DNA of 64,000 bases from Myroides sp. 1354 (GCF_030324495.1 NZ_JACAGN010000014.1:40261-104260), one strand, 5' to 3'. Positions 52,701 through 59,904 are shown, counted from the stretch's first letter. Notes: generated by a model from the letters alone, not told the origin. Numbers and translations: made by a program.

Positions 52701-54483
52701 TGCCTACCCTTCCCATCAAAGGATCTTTGTGGGGTGCATAAAGTGTACGATCCGCTTTAACAAGTAAAAGTTCCTCTCCATTAAACAAATAAGATTCCGT
52801 TTCTTTAGCCGTGTCATATAAAGGCACACCCCAACGGGTATCCACTGATATGGTAGGTACGGATAAACTCCATCCCAATCCAAAATCTCCCTCATCTGCA
52901 CTACTGTTGTAATTCACCGAAATATCGGGTGTCATCCCATGTCTTCCTTGAGGTAATAGCAATGGGAATGTAAGTGCAGCATCTCCTTTATCGTTAATTT
53001 GTGGCACACTCACCATGGGAATATTTTCGGTTGGATTTACTGCTTGTATCCCACTGAGCGTTGTTGGAGCAAAAGCACTAGTCTCTGGGCTCTCAGGTTC
53101 TTGAATTACCCCTGCCAAATAATCCGTAAAGTGGTTCGTTACCGCTACTACCTGTTGGCTATCTTCCAATACATCAATTACCTTTACTTTGGTCCATTGC
53201 TTCAATTCCGTATCAAAGTAAAACACCTGAATATCTTTAGCACTGTAACCACGAGGTAATGCTGCAACATCATAGGGGATGGTTAAGGTTACCTCTTGAT
53301 CAAATTGAATTCCATCCGGTAAAAATCGATACGCTCCATTATTTGATGTTACATTGACCAATGCCATTCCTGTAGGAGCATAATCACTAGGTCTTAATTC
53401 TTGAATTGACAAAGTAAAATCCTTGGCAAAACTTGCTGTTGGCACTTGGATTCCTACCTTACCGTGCATAAATTCATTGGTTTCCTTTGACTTTTTAACC
53501 GCAAATTCATGGCGTTTAAATGGACTTGTTAGCTCTTTTGTTTGTGGAAACGTCTTCGCTTTTTCTAAATCAATGAATTGGGTAGCCAATACGTTATCTC
53601 CCTTTTTCACTTCCATTTTCAACGAAGATGCTGTACCATTCGCCTCTTGCAGATACTCAAATGTATGATTTACAATAGGGATACGCTTTCCTGAAATGAA
53701 CAATTCAACTTCTTCTTGCATTGGAACAATACCCGAAACATACACTTTTCCAGTTAAACTATCCCCTACCGTTTTGTTTACTTGAATTTCTCCTTTAGTC
53801 GCTTGTTGCAAACGCTTTTCAATTTGCAAATTGCGAACCGTATATTGCGTTTCCTTTTGTAAATCTGCAGTAAATAGAATTGTATTAATTCCCTGTTTTA
53901 AATTAAATGGAGAAATATACTCTTCTACCCTAGTCCATTGTTGATGATTACGTTGCAAATACCCACCTATACTAGTTGTTGTATTAATGCTTTTCGCTAC
54001 TTCTGCTCCACTAGAAGCACCATATAATTCATAAGACAATACATAAGTAGCTTCATAATCTACTCCATCCGTTAAGTTCACTTTAAATAAGTTATCTTCC
54101 GGATTGTCATATGGCATAGAGGCAACAGTTCCAATTATACCATAAGCGATATCTGCAGGGTATAATATTGATTTATCATCTGTAGTTGTTGTATAAATTT
54201 GCGATTCTCTCTCCGCTTCACTGTGTTGTGTTTCTATTGTTGTATTTTCAACAACACTAAAATCAGCAGGATCGATCCAATATGTTTTTTCATTCAGCGA
54301 TTGATTTTGTGCAAATTCCTGCTCTTCCTCTGCCAAATTTGAAATTGGCGCATAAAAATAAGAGACCTGTCCAACAGGAATTGGTTTTGCATAGGCCGCA
54401 GAAACTTCGAATACGAAACTTTGCAGTAAGCTTATCAAAATAAAAGTAGAAATCTCTCTTTGATAACGTTTAAAAAATTGCAT
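43729..54483 (-). CDS. Giant SpvB/FG-GAP/RHS polymorphic toxin
   Basis: 3584 residues. Signal peptide or anchor (~1-35); beta-rich domains; SpvB-type domain (~490-560: 'GDAALTFPLLLPQGRHGMTP', 'GDFGLGWSLSVPTISVD'); FG-GAP/VCBS-like calcium motifs ('DIDGDGLPDKV' ~886, 'DVNGDGFPDII' ~1630, 'DINGDGLIDIV' ~1728, 'DLNGDGLPEKI' ~1808, 'DFDGDGYVDYV' ~1891); YD repeats (~2200-2950); a Cys-rich insert (~3030-3230); the RHS core end ('WWYHGDHLGSTSYITD' ~3271, 'YYYGARYYDPGASIFLSVDP' ~3330, 'NNPINLVDPTGM' to ~3376); then a ~206-residue variable tip. The plan matches Tc toxin B/C proteins, whose RHS shell encloses the cleaved tip. Tip activity not recognised. Expected target: other bacteria or host cells. 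Confidence 0.93.
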   Translation of the reverse strand: MQFFKRYQREISTFILISLLQSFVFEVSAAYAKPIPVGQVSYFYAPISNLAEEEQEFAQNQSLNEKTYWIDPADFSVVENTTIETQHSEAERESQIYTTTTDDKSILYPADIAYGIIGTVASMPYDNPEDNLFKVNLTDGVDYEATYVLSYELYGASSGAEVAKSINTTTSIGGYLQRNHQQWTRVEEYISPFNLKQGINTILFTADLQKETQYTVRNLQIEKRLQQATKGEIQVNKTVGDSLTGKVYVSGIVPMQEEVELFISGKRIPIVNHTFEYLQEANGTASSLKMEVKKGDNVLATQFIDLEKAKTFPQTKELTSPFKRHEFAVKKSKETNEFMHGKVGIQVPTASFAKDFTLSIQELRPSDYAPTGMALVNVTSNNGAYRFLPDGIQFDQEVTLTIPYDVAALPRGYSAKDIQVFYFDTELKQWTKVKVIDVLEDSQQVVAVTNHFTDYLAGVIQEPESPETSAFAPTTLSGIQAVNPTENIPMVSVPQINDKGDAALTFPLLLPQGRHGMTPDISVNYNSSADEGDFGLGWSLSVPTISVDTRWGVPLYDTAKETESYLFNGEELLLVKADRTLYAPHKDPLMGRVGNVAIFQKLQHNPNQEIKRVGTVNNYTWEVTDKSSGWSYAYRTYAKGKWYLTRVTDPFENYMLYSYNQNANGDYQLSEVTYNRNPVLDSNEDRHIFKVIIKRKTTIDSPSGARRDVKLSNRFGVESKSIDLIDKIIIETAPKADLRVDKHNVYLGHMLNEYKFLYKAGAFGRSLLYKIINTNNNNTDHFADTRSPIVEEYNFDYYNDVAGGSLFESSGKTYNTYKDYATDYDAFKVYLSALGGTEGKSTNYNGGGSAGIVTPIFPNSWLPFSRAATLGGSIGGGSSNSESKVMMTDIDGDGLPDKVFKDGGKFYYRKNLSDKFSSDVYPIKNLPNLSYSRSTNSDMGFSVNIFVGNIARSNAKSSTKTSTYMTDVNADGILDVVDNERVYFGYIDPVTKTPTYSLDSSITPVIILKEEDVAPVLNPIPQVDMTNGPMDIVMVWRAPKPGQVKVSGTITKRHVGLENGLKFSIERLHESNMGNASFILGPNLMLSTSESHNHTLTVEKGDLLFFRSHTNQTPIEELGVSWNPRVEYIGENPDPIQAASRHASSYQEGVLIGTNMEHTFRTKGKYRLEWPSFNIFDEDRVTIRVSYFKKGTTGGGNLPATGSNVVVYEKISGINSSTAFPSPNITLDMSSITTVSSSYHYVKVEVLSDSEIDWGKIDRQFKPKLVSLNRDNTDVYLTPYYGNYSKVHTSYVPLKVTGTGPDVTITIKNDFKLENCRQEVCSERYVYLVARWGDGTIIKLVNGSNDAPAGFIKFRYKFDAAGNIIQKQRLNANYQYENLRDTYKMNFGNSVGQKYYFEYYTTEHKIGELVDAYQGGDFPALIKATASRGTPSNYMQGVDNTGKIKANVYTSEQTAAWGPMFRNWGQFAYKGADVGQTYRPIVGKNINLFNTAANTTNSGATAEDILEDRSLTLDQVDMDEVQGLAGNMTEYFGMLLPNKQKDRWESHEHLYISKSAVSPYTRFLTDDIPDLRPPTVPVGNFGAAGINKYSYFKNNTTNKSLGFLGFTVGRADTDGSSELLNEFLDVNGDGFPDIIGEQIQVTAKRGGLSSRIEQTNFNIKTSISGSGSMAGGGNAGITGSPKLGDKSNRAANLNIKFGNQASGSIGGNKFTTNNTTTRFYVDINGDGLIDIVQSDGSVLLNYGGVFRQSSLWRNLPLQQGKTETKGGSIGGALGSSFKNESNLDISAGLSISHSISNDQVTYIDLNGDGLPEKIVNGKYYINTGMGFESSSQNAPGSQVQKSIEAGINGNVTICVYFPIPIIFTGPKFCFSVGAAGGRSYSSEEGRYMDFDGDGYVDYVTSSKNESITVYKSRIKRTNLLKTVTQSTGATISLDYDIKNPLDNSAIGSTYKMPYKKWALTKVSVYDGFVGDGQNTTQYAYEYFNGYKDRKERNFLGFGKTKAHLLHADGRTPFRTDVTEYLLDGMRDNELYMPGTSSDLKQYIYKKGLPKKTYTLDKRQRLLKETTYDYKFYDTRLLTGDVNTTSTSNAEVRVFTEKLSVLPLITNIQNKNWVYQSETGTTALMNQTQQKFVVYDKMGNVKKYQDVDRGLTVDIEYNTEIMTLPISHRVALTAGNKQLRLTKASVIFSGTRYNEIKKYINATEFITVKYDYNLFGNLAKKTLPGGLSYVYDYGVMNYGAHGDYLKILPGKIKDSFGNITEIYYNSFSMPVLTVDAYGEKVKYKYDAFNRLKEVKGPYEADWTIKNEYLNNRTAITKHNLGNGDILHTSMLTDGLGRVIQVKKQLENEESYEACENGRTALRFAVSGKNIYDEFGRVVTNYLSEEELHCDPMPLEDLGFENLTPEEIFKVMLTRYYPTTDLEDRKIMTTYDNQDRILKQVVSGSNALTENVYGFTGNLMTQKVILPEGNTTISYFDKLGQKTKQSQVGNGQTLTTQFAYDPLGQINYVTNAANHYTKYEYDLLGRMIKKDASASGITHFKYDGLGQITNKEDANGQVTEYVYEYNRLVKLHGEQINAMFTYEPGGRLKAMEDRTGSHEFKYGKLGEVVEETKKLIDIHGVPHYFKTKYKYDSWGRILEMVYPDKEKVVYNYNSVGQLISVINDSDFEYLSHVKYNYFDQPYYIKYGNKVEMKQEFDLIERLRAAQLSSPQSDDTDVQSIFSRNVYGYDRNNNVKSVYNNFSQHRTLNVGGTYARVYNYDMFNRLESSNGQWDGLLEKHEYALTMKYNKDHSIALKEQVHQVYDRNTQQTFYTENSLYKEYKYGDANKPQLTSIGGKDGYSTPFTQNFKYDANGNILNISSTANIKQALEYKDRDFKWDANNNIVSIIEDGGSISSTYLYDGKGERVGKRIGGGSNLSINGGVPLFGSYGAAETLYPSGHLVYTKGNYTKHYYANSKRIASRIGNSQDIGAFERENYNNVQVSPHGPTTPRMNATSSYSTRGIGEIADGVIPFPGGPLIPSKTSTTICKNQVDFLLNSLYNTPEKAYCKQQILDIIEKNKYTLKACKHPIVNLWDTCREYETVVSIDYCRVLEQINAKGCVKLTDDGLVIDPDTGYIYDPLTGIPYDPITKKPIDLGLVKEQDRSELDCYNRFLNFIEHYKDKEKKPGIYLELIKYYNCLTCLNCKECYDLPGILNIDDIAGREGGWIKADAGYYIRFCDLIIPPIEEEEVETEEPNFPPVVLSPGVGDTWTDIPPVIVPIEANPLEQHGPVWWYHGDHLGSTSYITDVLGKPVQYIEYLPFGEVMVEQSTNNILENVYKFNAKELDAQTGYYYYGARYYDPGASIFLSVDPLAEQFPAWTPYHYVHNNPINLVDPTGMAAEDSTGKDDWFVNNKNGNVIKVGGVSDLSTLSSETLEKYELGDINNYTRLGKDDMFGDIGTPGLKGRVSDYKNIKMNGESENFMKNNDYYLGWDFIMEEQQITSGGRMGSENYSHKVGSIKKLEDVGYTYAKLDQFYQKKGITEVASDVMQYMKVETVQYRYTMRLYSPTRDVEPFFESNKKGMSRDVPLNIVKGFVEAFSDLIGK

Positions 54484-54494
54484 GATAGTAAGGG

Positions 54495-56267
54495 TTATTT
54501 AACAATTAAGGTTTGAAAAGATGTTTTATTGTTGATGATAGAAACCAACAAATAAGTTGTTTTACCTGCTAAACGGTACGTATACTCTCCTCCGCTAATA
54601 AATCCTAGTTTATTGCGTTGAATAAATTTTCCTTCTAGGGTATAAATATAAAAATCCACATATTTGTCTGATTCAAACAAATAATGTACGCTGAACTCTT
54701 CTCCAGCATTCACAGGATTCGGACTAACCAACCATTGTTCATCCAATGAAGTTTCGGTTTTTATTTTTCGATCTACCGTGAAACCAAAACGCTGATATTT
54801 TCCACGAACATCAGTTACTTCTAGCGTAAAAGTTCCAGGATAATTTACGCGTAACACGGGTGCAGTAGAAATTAGTTTATCTTCCAAATACCAACGATAG
54901 CCCAATTGCTTTTCCTTTGATTTCAACTGAGGTTTAATATCCAACATTTCGCGTCCATTTAATGCCCAACTCGACGCTAATTGAATTTGATTAGCCGCAG
55001 TAAAATCTAAAGTAATCTCAGGTATTTCTGCTTTTTGTTGCTGGCTATCTTGAACGACAATAGCATAGGTTGAACTCGGCAAGTTTTCTAAGGCGTATGT
55101 TGCATTTTCACTAACAAAAAAGTAAGCCTTTTGTGTTTTTAAATCCGTTGCCTGAATAGAGAAAGGAGGTTCTCCTTGTTCATTTGTAAGTAGCTTATAA
55201 CTTTGGTTAATACCCAAAGTATCTTGTTTTACTTCAATCGTAAACGGTTTTGTTCTTCCAATAGATAAATACGTATCCGTTCTTTTATTAAGTCTTATGT
55301 TTTTAAAGCTCAATTTAATTGTATCAGATTCATCATGAGCAATCTCGTTTCCTGTAGAAGTATACAGGTGATACTTTATCTCTTTTTCTGGTGTAACAAG
55401 AACTTCTAAATCTACAGCTACATCATGATCTCCCTTATTTTGAGCCAACCATTGACGTTTAAAACGATTGCTTTGATTATCAAAGGCTTTTTCCTTTCCA
55501 TTATCCCCTATCAATAAATAAGTTTGATTAGCCAATGGAATTTGATTATCCGTTTTTTTAAGAATTACCTCTTGTTCCTCATTACTAGAAGTTGCACGTT
55601 GCTCCAAACCAAAATAAGAATCTTTAGCAATTCCAATAATATGGTGATTAAATGATGAATTATATTGAGCATCCCAAATTGCTACATTCCTACTACTCTT
55701 GTACTTTTCTTTATTAGATAAGGTAATTCCATACTTTAGAGCCAAATAGGTTTCTATCTGATCGCGGACAGAAGGTTCAGAACAATCCTTGCAAATTAAG
55801 ACCTCATACAAAGCAGTTTTTGATCTATCATAAGAATTATCTAAATAAAATATTTCTTTTGCTGTACCATTTCGAAAATCTACATTAGAAAAATTAAAAT
55901 TGACAATTGCTCCTTTCGCTAAATATGCCAAATCCACCTTCGCTTCCAAACTTGATTTAATTACATCTGTATAAAAACTGTGCAATAAATCACCATTGTA
56001 TATAGAGAAAAGTTTTTCCCCTTCTTTTATGCTCTTCAAAACATAAAAAACATAACTGTATTGAGAAGAAGTGATTTTTTTGTTCAATACAGGAAATTCA
56101 CCACTGATCTGAATTCGAGTATTGTAATTAAATCCCAATTGAGATTCAGCCGTTGACAGCCCTTTTATCCATATTAATTGATGGGAATTTTTAAATGTTT
56201 GCTGTGCGAAACAGCTCAGCGAACTAGAGCCTAAAATTAGGAGGGAATAGAGTAAGGTTTTGTGCAT
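54495..56267 (-). CDS. T9SS-sorted exported protein in operon with the RHS toxin
   Basis: 590 residues. Sec signal peptide ('LYSLLILGSSSLSCFAQ'); a central region ('IETYLALKYGITLSNKEKY', 'NVAIWDAQYNSSFNHHIIGI', 'YFGLEQRATSSNEEQEVILK') of a type common in flavobacterial surface proteins (DUF8202-like, recalled); and a C-terminal type A sorting domain ('WLVSPNPVNAGEEFSVHYLF', 'YTYRLAGKTTYLLVSIINN', 'QTLIVK'), the signal for type IX secretion. The RHS gene starts 11 bases downstream. The pairing suggests a surface partner, tether or exporter-recruiting factor for the giant toxin, which itself lacks a T9SS domain; this is inference. Confidence 0.85.
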   Translation of the reverse strand: MHKTLLYSLLILGSSSLSCFAQQTFKNSHQLIWIKGLSTAESQLGFNYNTRIQISGEFPVLNKKITSSQYSYVFYVLKSIKEGEKLFSIYNGDLLHSFYTDVIKSSLEAKVDLAYLAKGAIVNFNFSNVDFRNGTAKEIFYLDNSYDRSKTALYEVLICKDCSEPSVRDQIETYLALKYGITLSNKEKYKSSRNVAIWDAQYNSSFNHHIIGIAKDSYFGLEQRATSSNEEQEVILKKTDNQIPLANQTYLLIGDNGKEKAFDNQSNRFKRQWLAQNKGDHDVAVDLEVLVTPEKEIKYHLYTSTGNEIAHDESDTIKLSFKNIRLNKRTDTYLSIGRTKPFTIEVKQDTLGINQSYKLLTNEQGEPPFSIQATDLKTQKAYFFVSENATYALENLPSSTYAIVVQDSQQQKAEIPEITLDFTAANQIQLASSWALNGREMLDIKPQLKSKEKQLGYRWYLEDKLISTAPVLRVNYPGTFTLEVTDVRGKYQRFGFTVDRKIKTETSLDEQWLVSPNPVNAGEEFSVHYLFESDKYVDFYIYTLEGKFIQRNKLGFISGGEYTYRLAGKTTYLLVSIINNKTSFQTLIVK

Positions 56268-56291
56268 AACTTAAATTTTAAACGCAGAAAT

Positions 56292-56348
56292 GGACGACTA
56301 GTCCGTTTAGAAAACGAATGCTGTACCAGTAGGTCCTCTATTCGTTTT
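56292..56348 (-). promoter_or_regulatory. Two-hairpin leader upstream of the RHS operon
   Basis: On the minus strand, AAAACGAAT ... ATTCGTTTT (56311-56348) with an inner ACC-TACT-GGT stem, followed by GGAC-TAGTC-GTCC (56292-56304). It starts about 25 bases before the T9SS gene. A short open frame through the first hairpin (T-N-R-G-P-T-G-T-A-F-V-F, stop) lacks an ATG. Could be an attenuator or mRNA stabiliser. Confidence 0.4.
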
Positions 56349-56349
56349 T

Positions 56350-56745
56350 ACTGCATTTATTACATAATTAGTTTTTCACTACTTATATTAAGTAATAATT
56401 GATTTTATTTTAATAAATAGCTAAAACGAAATGAATTTTAATTCAATAAACGCAAAAACAAACTTCATTTTTATACAAAAAACAAACTATTCTCAACGAT
56501 TTTAAGCTAATTTTAAAAATATGCACAATACTACTAAAATTTAACAAAACATAAAATTAAGTTAATCACTATTGTCTGTATTTCACAAAACAGTACATGA
56601 AAAGAAATTATACAAAAATATTACGTTAATATCCTACCGGTAACCCAACTATACTATTAAAAAATTGAGAGTAAAAAATGAATTTTCCTTTTATTAATAG
56701 CGAATTGCAGGCAGTGAATGGAAAAATTGGTTGTTAATCCTCTCC
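56350..56745. other. AT-rich gene-free region upstream of the RHS operon
   Basis: No coding sequence seen. Long A/T tracts; presumably contains the RHS operon promoter, but I find no exact TAnnTTTG with a spaced TTG. Confidence 0.5.
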
Positions 56746-57290
56746 TTCGTCGCGGTGACATACGGTGCGTCAATACTGCATGATGATACTAACAGTGGAT
56801 ACACTTTACACATCAACTAAACCGCTGTATACCCACACACAGTATGTCACCCTGAGGCAACGAAGGGTCGCATCCCGCGCTCACAGCATACTGAGGAGTA
56901 ACAGGCGTTGAGTAACAGATGCAACCTATCTCACCGAGTTTATATTTTGTTTTGGAGTTCGATGAATCTACGCAGTGCTCCGATTTCTCTTAAGTCGAGG
57001 ACATGACGGGCGTGAATGACGGGCGAGAGTAACAGGCGTTGAATAACAGATGCGATTTCTCCTTCGTCGAAATGACATAACGGGGCGTTGAGTGACGGGG
57101 CGTTGAGCACACAATACTCACACACAATACTCACACACAATACTCACACACAATACTCACACACAGTACCCACACACAGTACCCACACACAGTACCCACA
57201 CACAGTACCCACACTCAGTACCCACACTCAGTATGTCACCTCGACGAAAGGAGAGGTCGCATCCCGTGCTCAAATCACATTATACATAAA
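56745..57290. repeat. Dispersed repeat mosaic with long 13-bp minisatellite
   Basis: One 'ctgaggcaacgaagggtcgc' copy at ~56852, then 'ggcgttgagtaacagatgc' and 'gatttctccttcgtcgaaat' modules, then about ten units of a 13-bp repeat (AC[T/C]CACACACA[A/G]T) at 57106-57233, whose first half is the AAT variant and second half the AGT variant. Same family as 30965-31722. No gene. Confidence 0.88.
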
Positions 57291-57335
57291 CTTAGTTAAA
57301 AGGATTAAAGTGTTTAAAAGGTAACCCATTAGCTT

Positions 57336-57659
57336 TTAAACAATCAGTGTATTCAACATAGGATTAGTTGATCGAATAAGGTTTAGTTTCTTCTTTCTAC
57401 TCCACTTTTTTAATTCCTTTTCTCGTGGAATAGCGTTTTGAATCCAAGTAAAAGTTTCAAAATAAATCAAATCAGTTAAGAAGTACCTTCCTGTAAAACT
57501 TTTAGGCTTATTCTCTTTATTACTCTGATGTTCAGACACCCGTCTTTTCAAATCATTCGTTACGCCAATATAAAACGTAGTTCTATATTTATTTGTCATA
57601 ATATAAACATAGTAAGTATGGTAACCCGCAGGACTATTCTCATCAAAATCTTTGTACAT
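57336..57659 (-). CDS. GIY-YIG domain protein
   Basis: 107 residues, one GIY-YIG nuclease domain: 'YYVYIMTNKYRTTFYIGVTN' (the two tyrosine motifs), 'DLKRRVSEHQ' with the catalytic Arg, and 'REKELKKWSRKKKLNLI' with the acidic residue. Small free-standing members like this (UPF0213/YhbQ type) are common in Bacteroidetes and their role is unclear; DNA repair or mobile-DNA processing is possible. It stands alone between two repeat clusters. Confidence 0.85.
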   Translation of the reverse strand: MYKDFDENSPAGYHTYYVYIMTNKYRTTFYIGVTNDLKRRVSEHQSNKENKPKSFTGRYFLTDLIYFETFTWIQNAIPREKELKKWSRKKKLNLIRSTNPMLNTLIV

Positions 57660-57689
57660 CTTTTCTGTTAGATATCACAAATAACGTAC

Positions 57690-58435
57690 CATCATTCAGG
57701 TGACATCCGGTGCGTCAATACTACATGATGAGACTAACAGTGAATACGCTTTACGAATCAACTAAACGTTGTGTTCCATCCAATACCCACACAGTTACCC
57801 ACACACAGTATGTCACCCTGAGGCAACGAAGGGTCGCATCCCGCGCTCACAGCATACTGCGGAGTAACAGGCGTTGAGTAACAGATGCGATTTCTCCTTC
57901 GTCGAGGTGACATGACGAGCGTGAATGACGGGCGAGAGTAACAGGCGTTGAGTAACAGATGCGACCTATCTCACCGAGTTTATATCTTGTTTTGGAGTTC
58001 GATGAATCTTCACTACGTTTCGATTTCTCCTGCGTCGAGGTGACATGACGGGTGTTAGTGACGGGTGTTAGTGACGAGCGTGAATGACGAGCAAGAGTAA
58101 CAGGCGTTGAGTAACGGATGCGATTTCTCCTTCGTCGAAATGACATGACGGGCGTTGAGCATACTCAGTACCCACACACAGTATGTCACCCTGAGGCAAC
58201 GAAGGGTCGCATCCCGCGCTCACATCATACTGAGGAGTAACGGATGCGATTTCTCCTTCGTCGAAATGACATAACGAGCGTGAATGACGGGCGAGAGTAA
58301 CAGGTGTTGAGTAACGGATGCGATTTCTCCTTCGTCGAAATGACATGACGGGCGTTGAGCATACTCAATACCCACACATAGTAATCACCCTGAGGCCACG
58401 AAGGGTCGCATCCCGCGCTCACAGTATACTACTTC
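57690..58435. repeat. Dispersed repeat mosaic
   Basis: Three copies of 'ctgagg.(a/c)acgaagggtcgc' (57817, 58190, 58390) alternating with reverse modules 'gatgcgatttctccttcgtc' and 'gaaatgacatgacgggcgtt'. Contains the AGATTCATCGAA family once (reverse, ~57985). The arginine/serine-rich frames on the minus strand are repeat readings. Confidence 0.88.
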
Positions 58436-58524
58436 TTCACTATTGGTAAAAAACAACCAAACTGCAACCCCGTCTGTTTCTAGCATCAAGGGCAAGAATA
58501 CGATTACTGTTCACTATTAACCGA

Positions 58525-59154
58525 CTAATACTCTCCCAGAAAGAGACTTGTACTACATTCAACTCCTGCTTCATCCGACATAAATCCCCAGAGTGCATAC
58601 CCTGTTTCTTCAAAGCTACCAGGTAATTGAAATTTAAATTCCATTGCACTACGCTGGACAACATTCTCAAAAACAAACGTAGATTTGGTTGATTTTTGAT
58701 AGAGAACAAGCGTCAGTGTATCTGTTGCCCCTATAGTATTAAATACTGAATTTGAACTCCAAGTGATGGTAAATTCTTTATTTTCCAGGATTACCTGATC
58801 CACAAAAATAGTAATGAGAATTCCCTTGCTAATGACTACCTTTTCAAAGTCGATGACATATTCACCATCCATCTCTTTCACTGCTTCTTTAAGGTGATAG
58901 GCTAAAGCAATATTTATTTTAGACTTTGCTTCCGTATCAGGATCAAAAAAGCGCTTGATTACTTTATTTATCGGACGCAGAAATTTAGAAACCAATCTAA
59001 ATTTATTTCGGTGATTCAACTGAGCCGATGTTGGTTTTCTTCCTCCTTTTTTGGGTGCATTACGGACAATGTACTGTCCGTTCATCTTTGCTCCTACAAC
59101 TGTTCCGAGTTTTCCTCTAAAACCGCCTGTTAATCCATTGTCCATTTTTCCCAT
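58525..59154 (-). CDS. DUF6266 family protein
   Basis: 209 residues. The N-terminus 'NGLTGGFRGKLGTVVGAKMN' with 'RNAPKKGGRKPTSAQLNHRN' is the recognisable DUF6266 start; the rest is beta-rich ('YVIDFEKVVISKGILITIFV', 'FTITWSSNSVFNTIGATDTL', 'TGYALWGFMSDEAGVECSTS'). No signal peptide. Function unknown; such proteins are widespread in flavobacteria, sometimes in mobile regions. Monocistronic, with repeats downstream. Confidence 0.82.
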   Translation of the reverse strand: MGKMDNGLTGGFRGKLGTVVGAKMNGQYIVRNAPKKGGRKPTSAQLNHRNKFRLVSKFLRPINKVIKRFFDPDTEAKSKINIALAYHLKEAVKEMDGEYVIDFEKVVISKGILITIFVDQVILENKEFTITWSSNSVFNTIGATDTLTLVLYQKSTKSTFVFENVVQRSAMEFKFQLPGSFEETGYALWGFMSDEAGVECSTSLFLGEY

Positions 59155-59577
59155 GATTGTAACGTTTAATTGATGAATACTAATTTTTGAGATTATGCGT
59201 CGTAGCTACCTTCACTAATGTTCTCCTTGCAATACTAAAAAAACAAAGAAAAACGCACAACACCCCCTTCCGTACTCTTCCATTTCAGGGAAAACAAAGG
59301 TGTAAATTTCCATTTTTACTCTAAATAAAAAAATACAAAAAACTATAAATCAACACTTTAGTTAAAGTTGATTCGCAGTTCCTTTTGGGTTTGTTTGATG
59401 TTTGTTAGGTGTTTGTTAGGTTTTAGGGGCTTTTACCAAACAAACACCTAACGAAGGTATAACAAACCCATAACGAAGGTCTATTGGATCATAAGAAAAT
59501 GCTCAATAACTACGAGGGATTACATGGAGTTATTGAAAATTAAAAGAGCCTTAAACACAGTTTAAAGCTCTTTAATA
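59155..59577. other. Intergenic region with a 14-bp inverted repeat
   Basis: No gene. At 59404-59417 and 59439-59452 lie GTTAGGTGTTTGTT and AACAAACACCTAAC, perfect inverted arms with a 21-base centre. Further AACAAACCC-like half sites follow at ~59460. A hairpin or a multi-site operator are both possible. Confidence 0.6.
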
Positions 59578-59808
59578 CTATTTTTTCTCCGATTTTCCTC
59601 CATTTATAAATTCCAATACTTCATTTTCATCCAACCCCATATACATGGCAAATTCTCTGTACGAGACAAAAGCTCTAGGAGGTTTAGCATAAAATACTCG
59701 TACCTCATTCAAAATTCGCAACGCTGTTTTATAACTTCTACCCGTCAATTCAACAACGTCTATTGCGTAAATAATCATTCTCTTTTTCTTGCTATTTACT
59801 CCGTTCAT
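59578..59808 (-). CDS. Small HTH/excisionase-like protein
   Basis: 76 residues. 'DVVELTGRSYKTALRILNEV' followed by 'AFVSYREFAMYMGLDENEVL' fits the small wHTH/excisionase-like proteins frequent in Bacteroidetes mobile elements (pattern: dvaeltGrS..tArriL..iR...K....V...eFa.y.Gl). Likely DNA-binding. The start may be the internal Met (M-I-I-Y-A). No integrase is adjacent. Confidence 0.65.
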   Translation of the reverse strand: MNGVNSKKKRMIIYAIDVVELTGRSYKTALRILNEVRVFYAKPPRAFVSYREFAMYMGLDENEVLEFINGGKSEKK

Positions 59809-59869
59809 TCTTCTTGTTTTTTAATTGATTGTTTAGACCTGGAAGATAATGGAACAATCTGATGCTTTT

Positions 59870-59904
59870 CTTGTAGTTCACTACTTGTATACTCAGTGAA
59901 CAAG
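59870..59904. promoter_or_regulatory. Dyad in the divergent 59.8-60.0 kb intergenic region
   Basis: CTTG-ta-GTTCACT ... AGTGAAC-AAG arms around 12 bases lie between the HTH gene (minus) and the DUF5675 gene (plus). A regulator-binding site for the small HTH protein is plausible. Confidence 0.4.

Noticed and set aside
57847..58422. Arg/Ser-rich minus-strand frames (MSFRRRRNRIRYST type)
   Set aside because: Each is the reading of 'gatttctccttcgtcgaaat' repeat modules; the same peptide recurs wherever the repeat does.
58440..58709. 89-residue minus-strand frame at the end of the DUF6266 gene
   Set aside because: It overlaps the DUF6266 coding sequence in another frame and has no family features.
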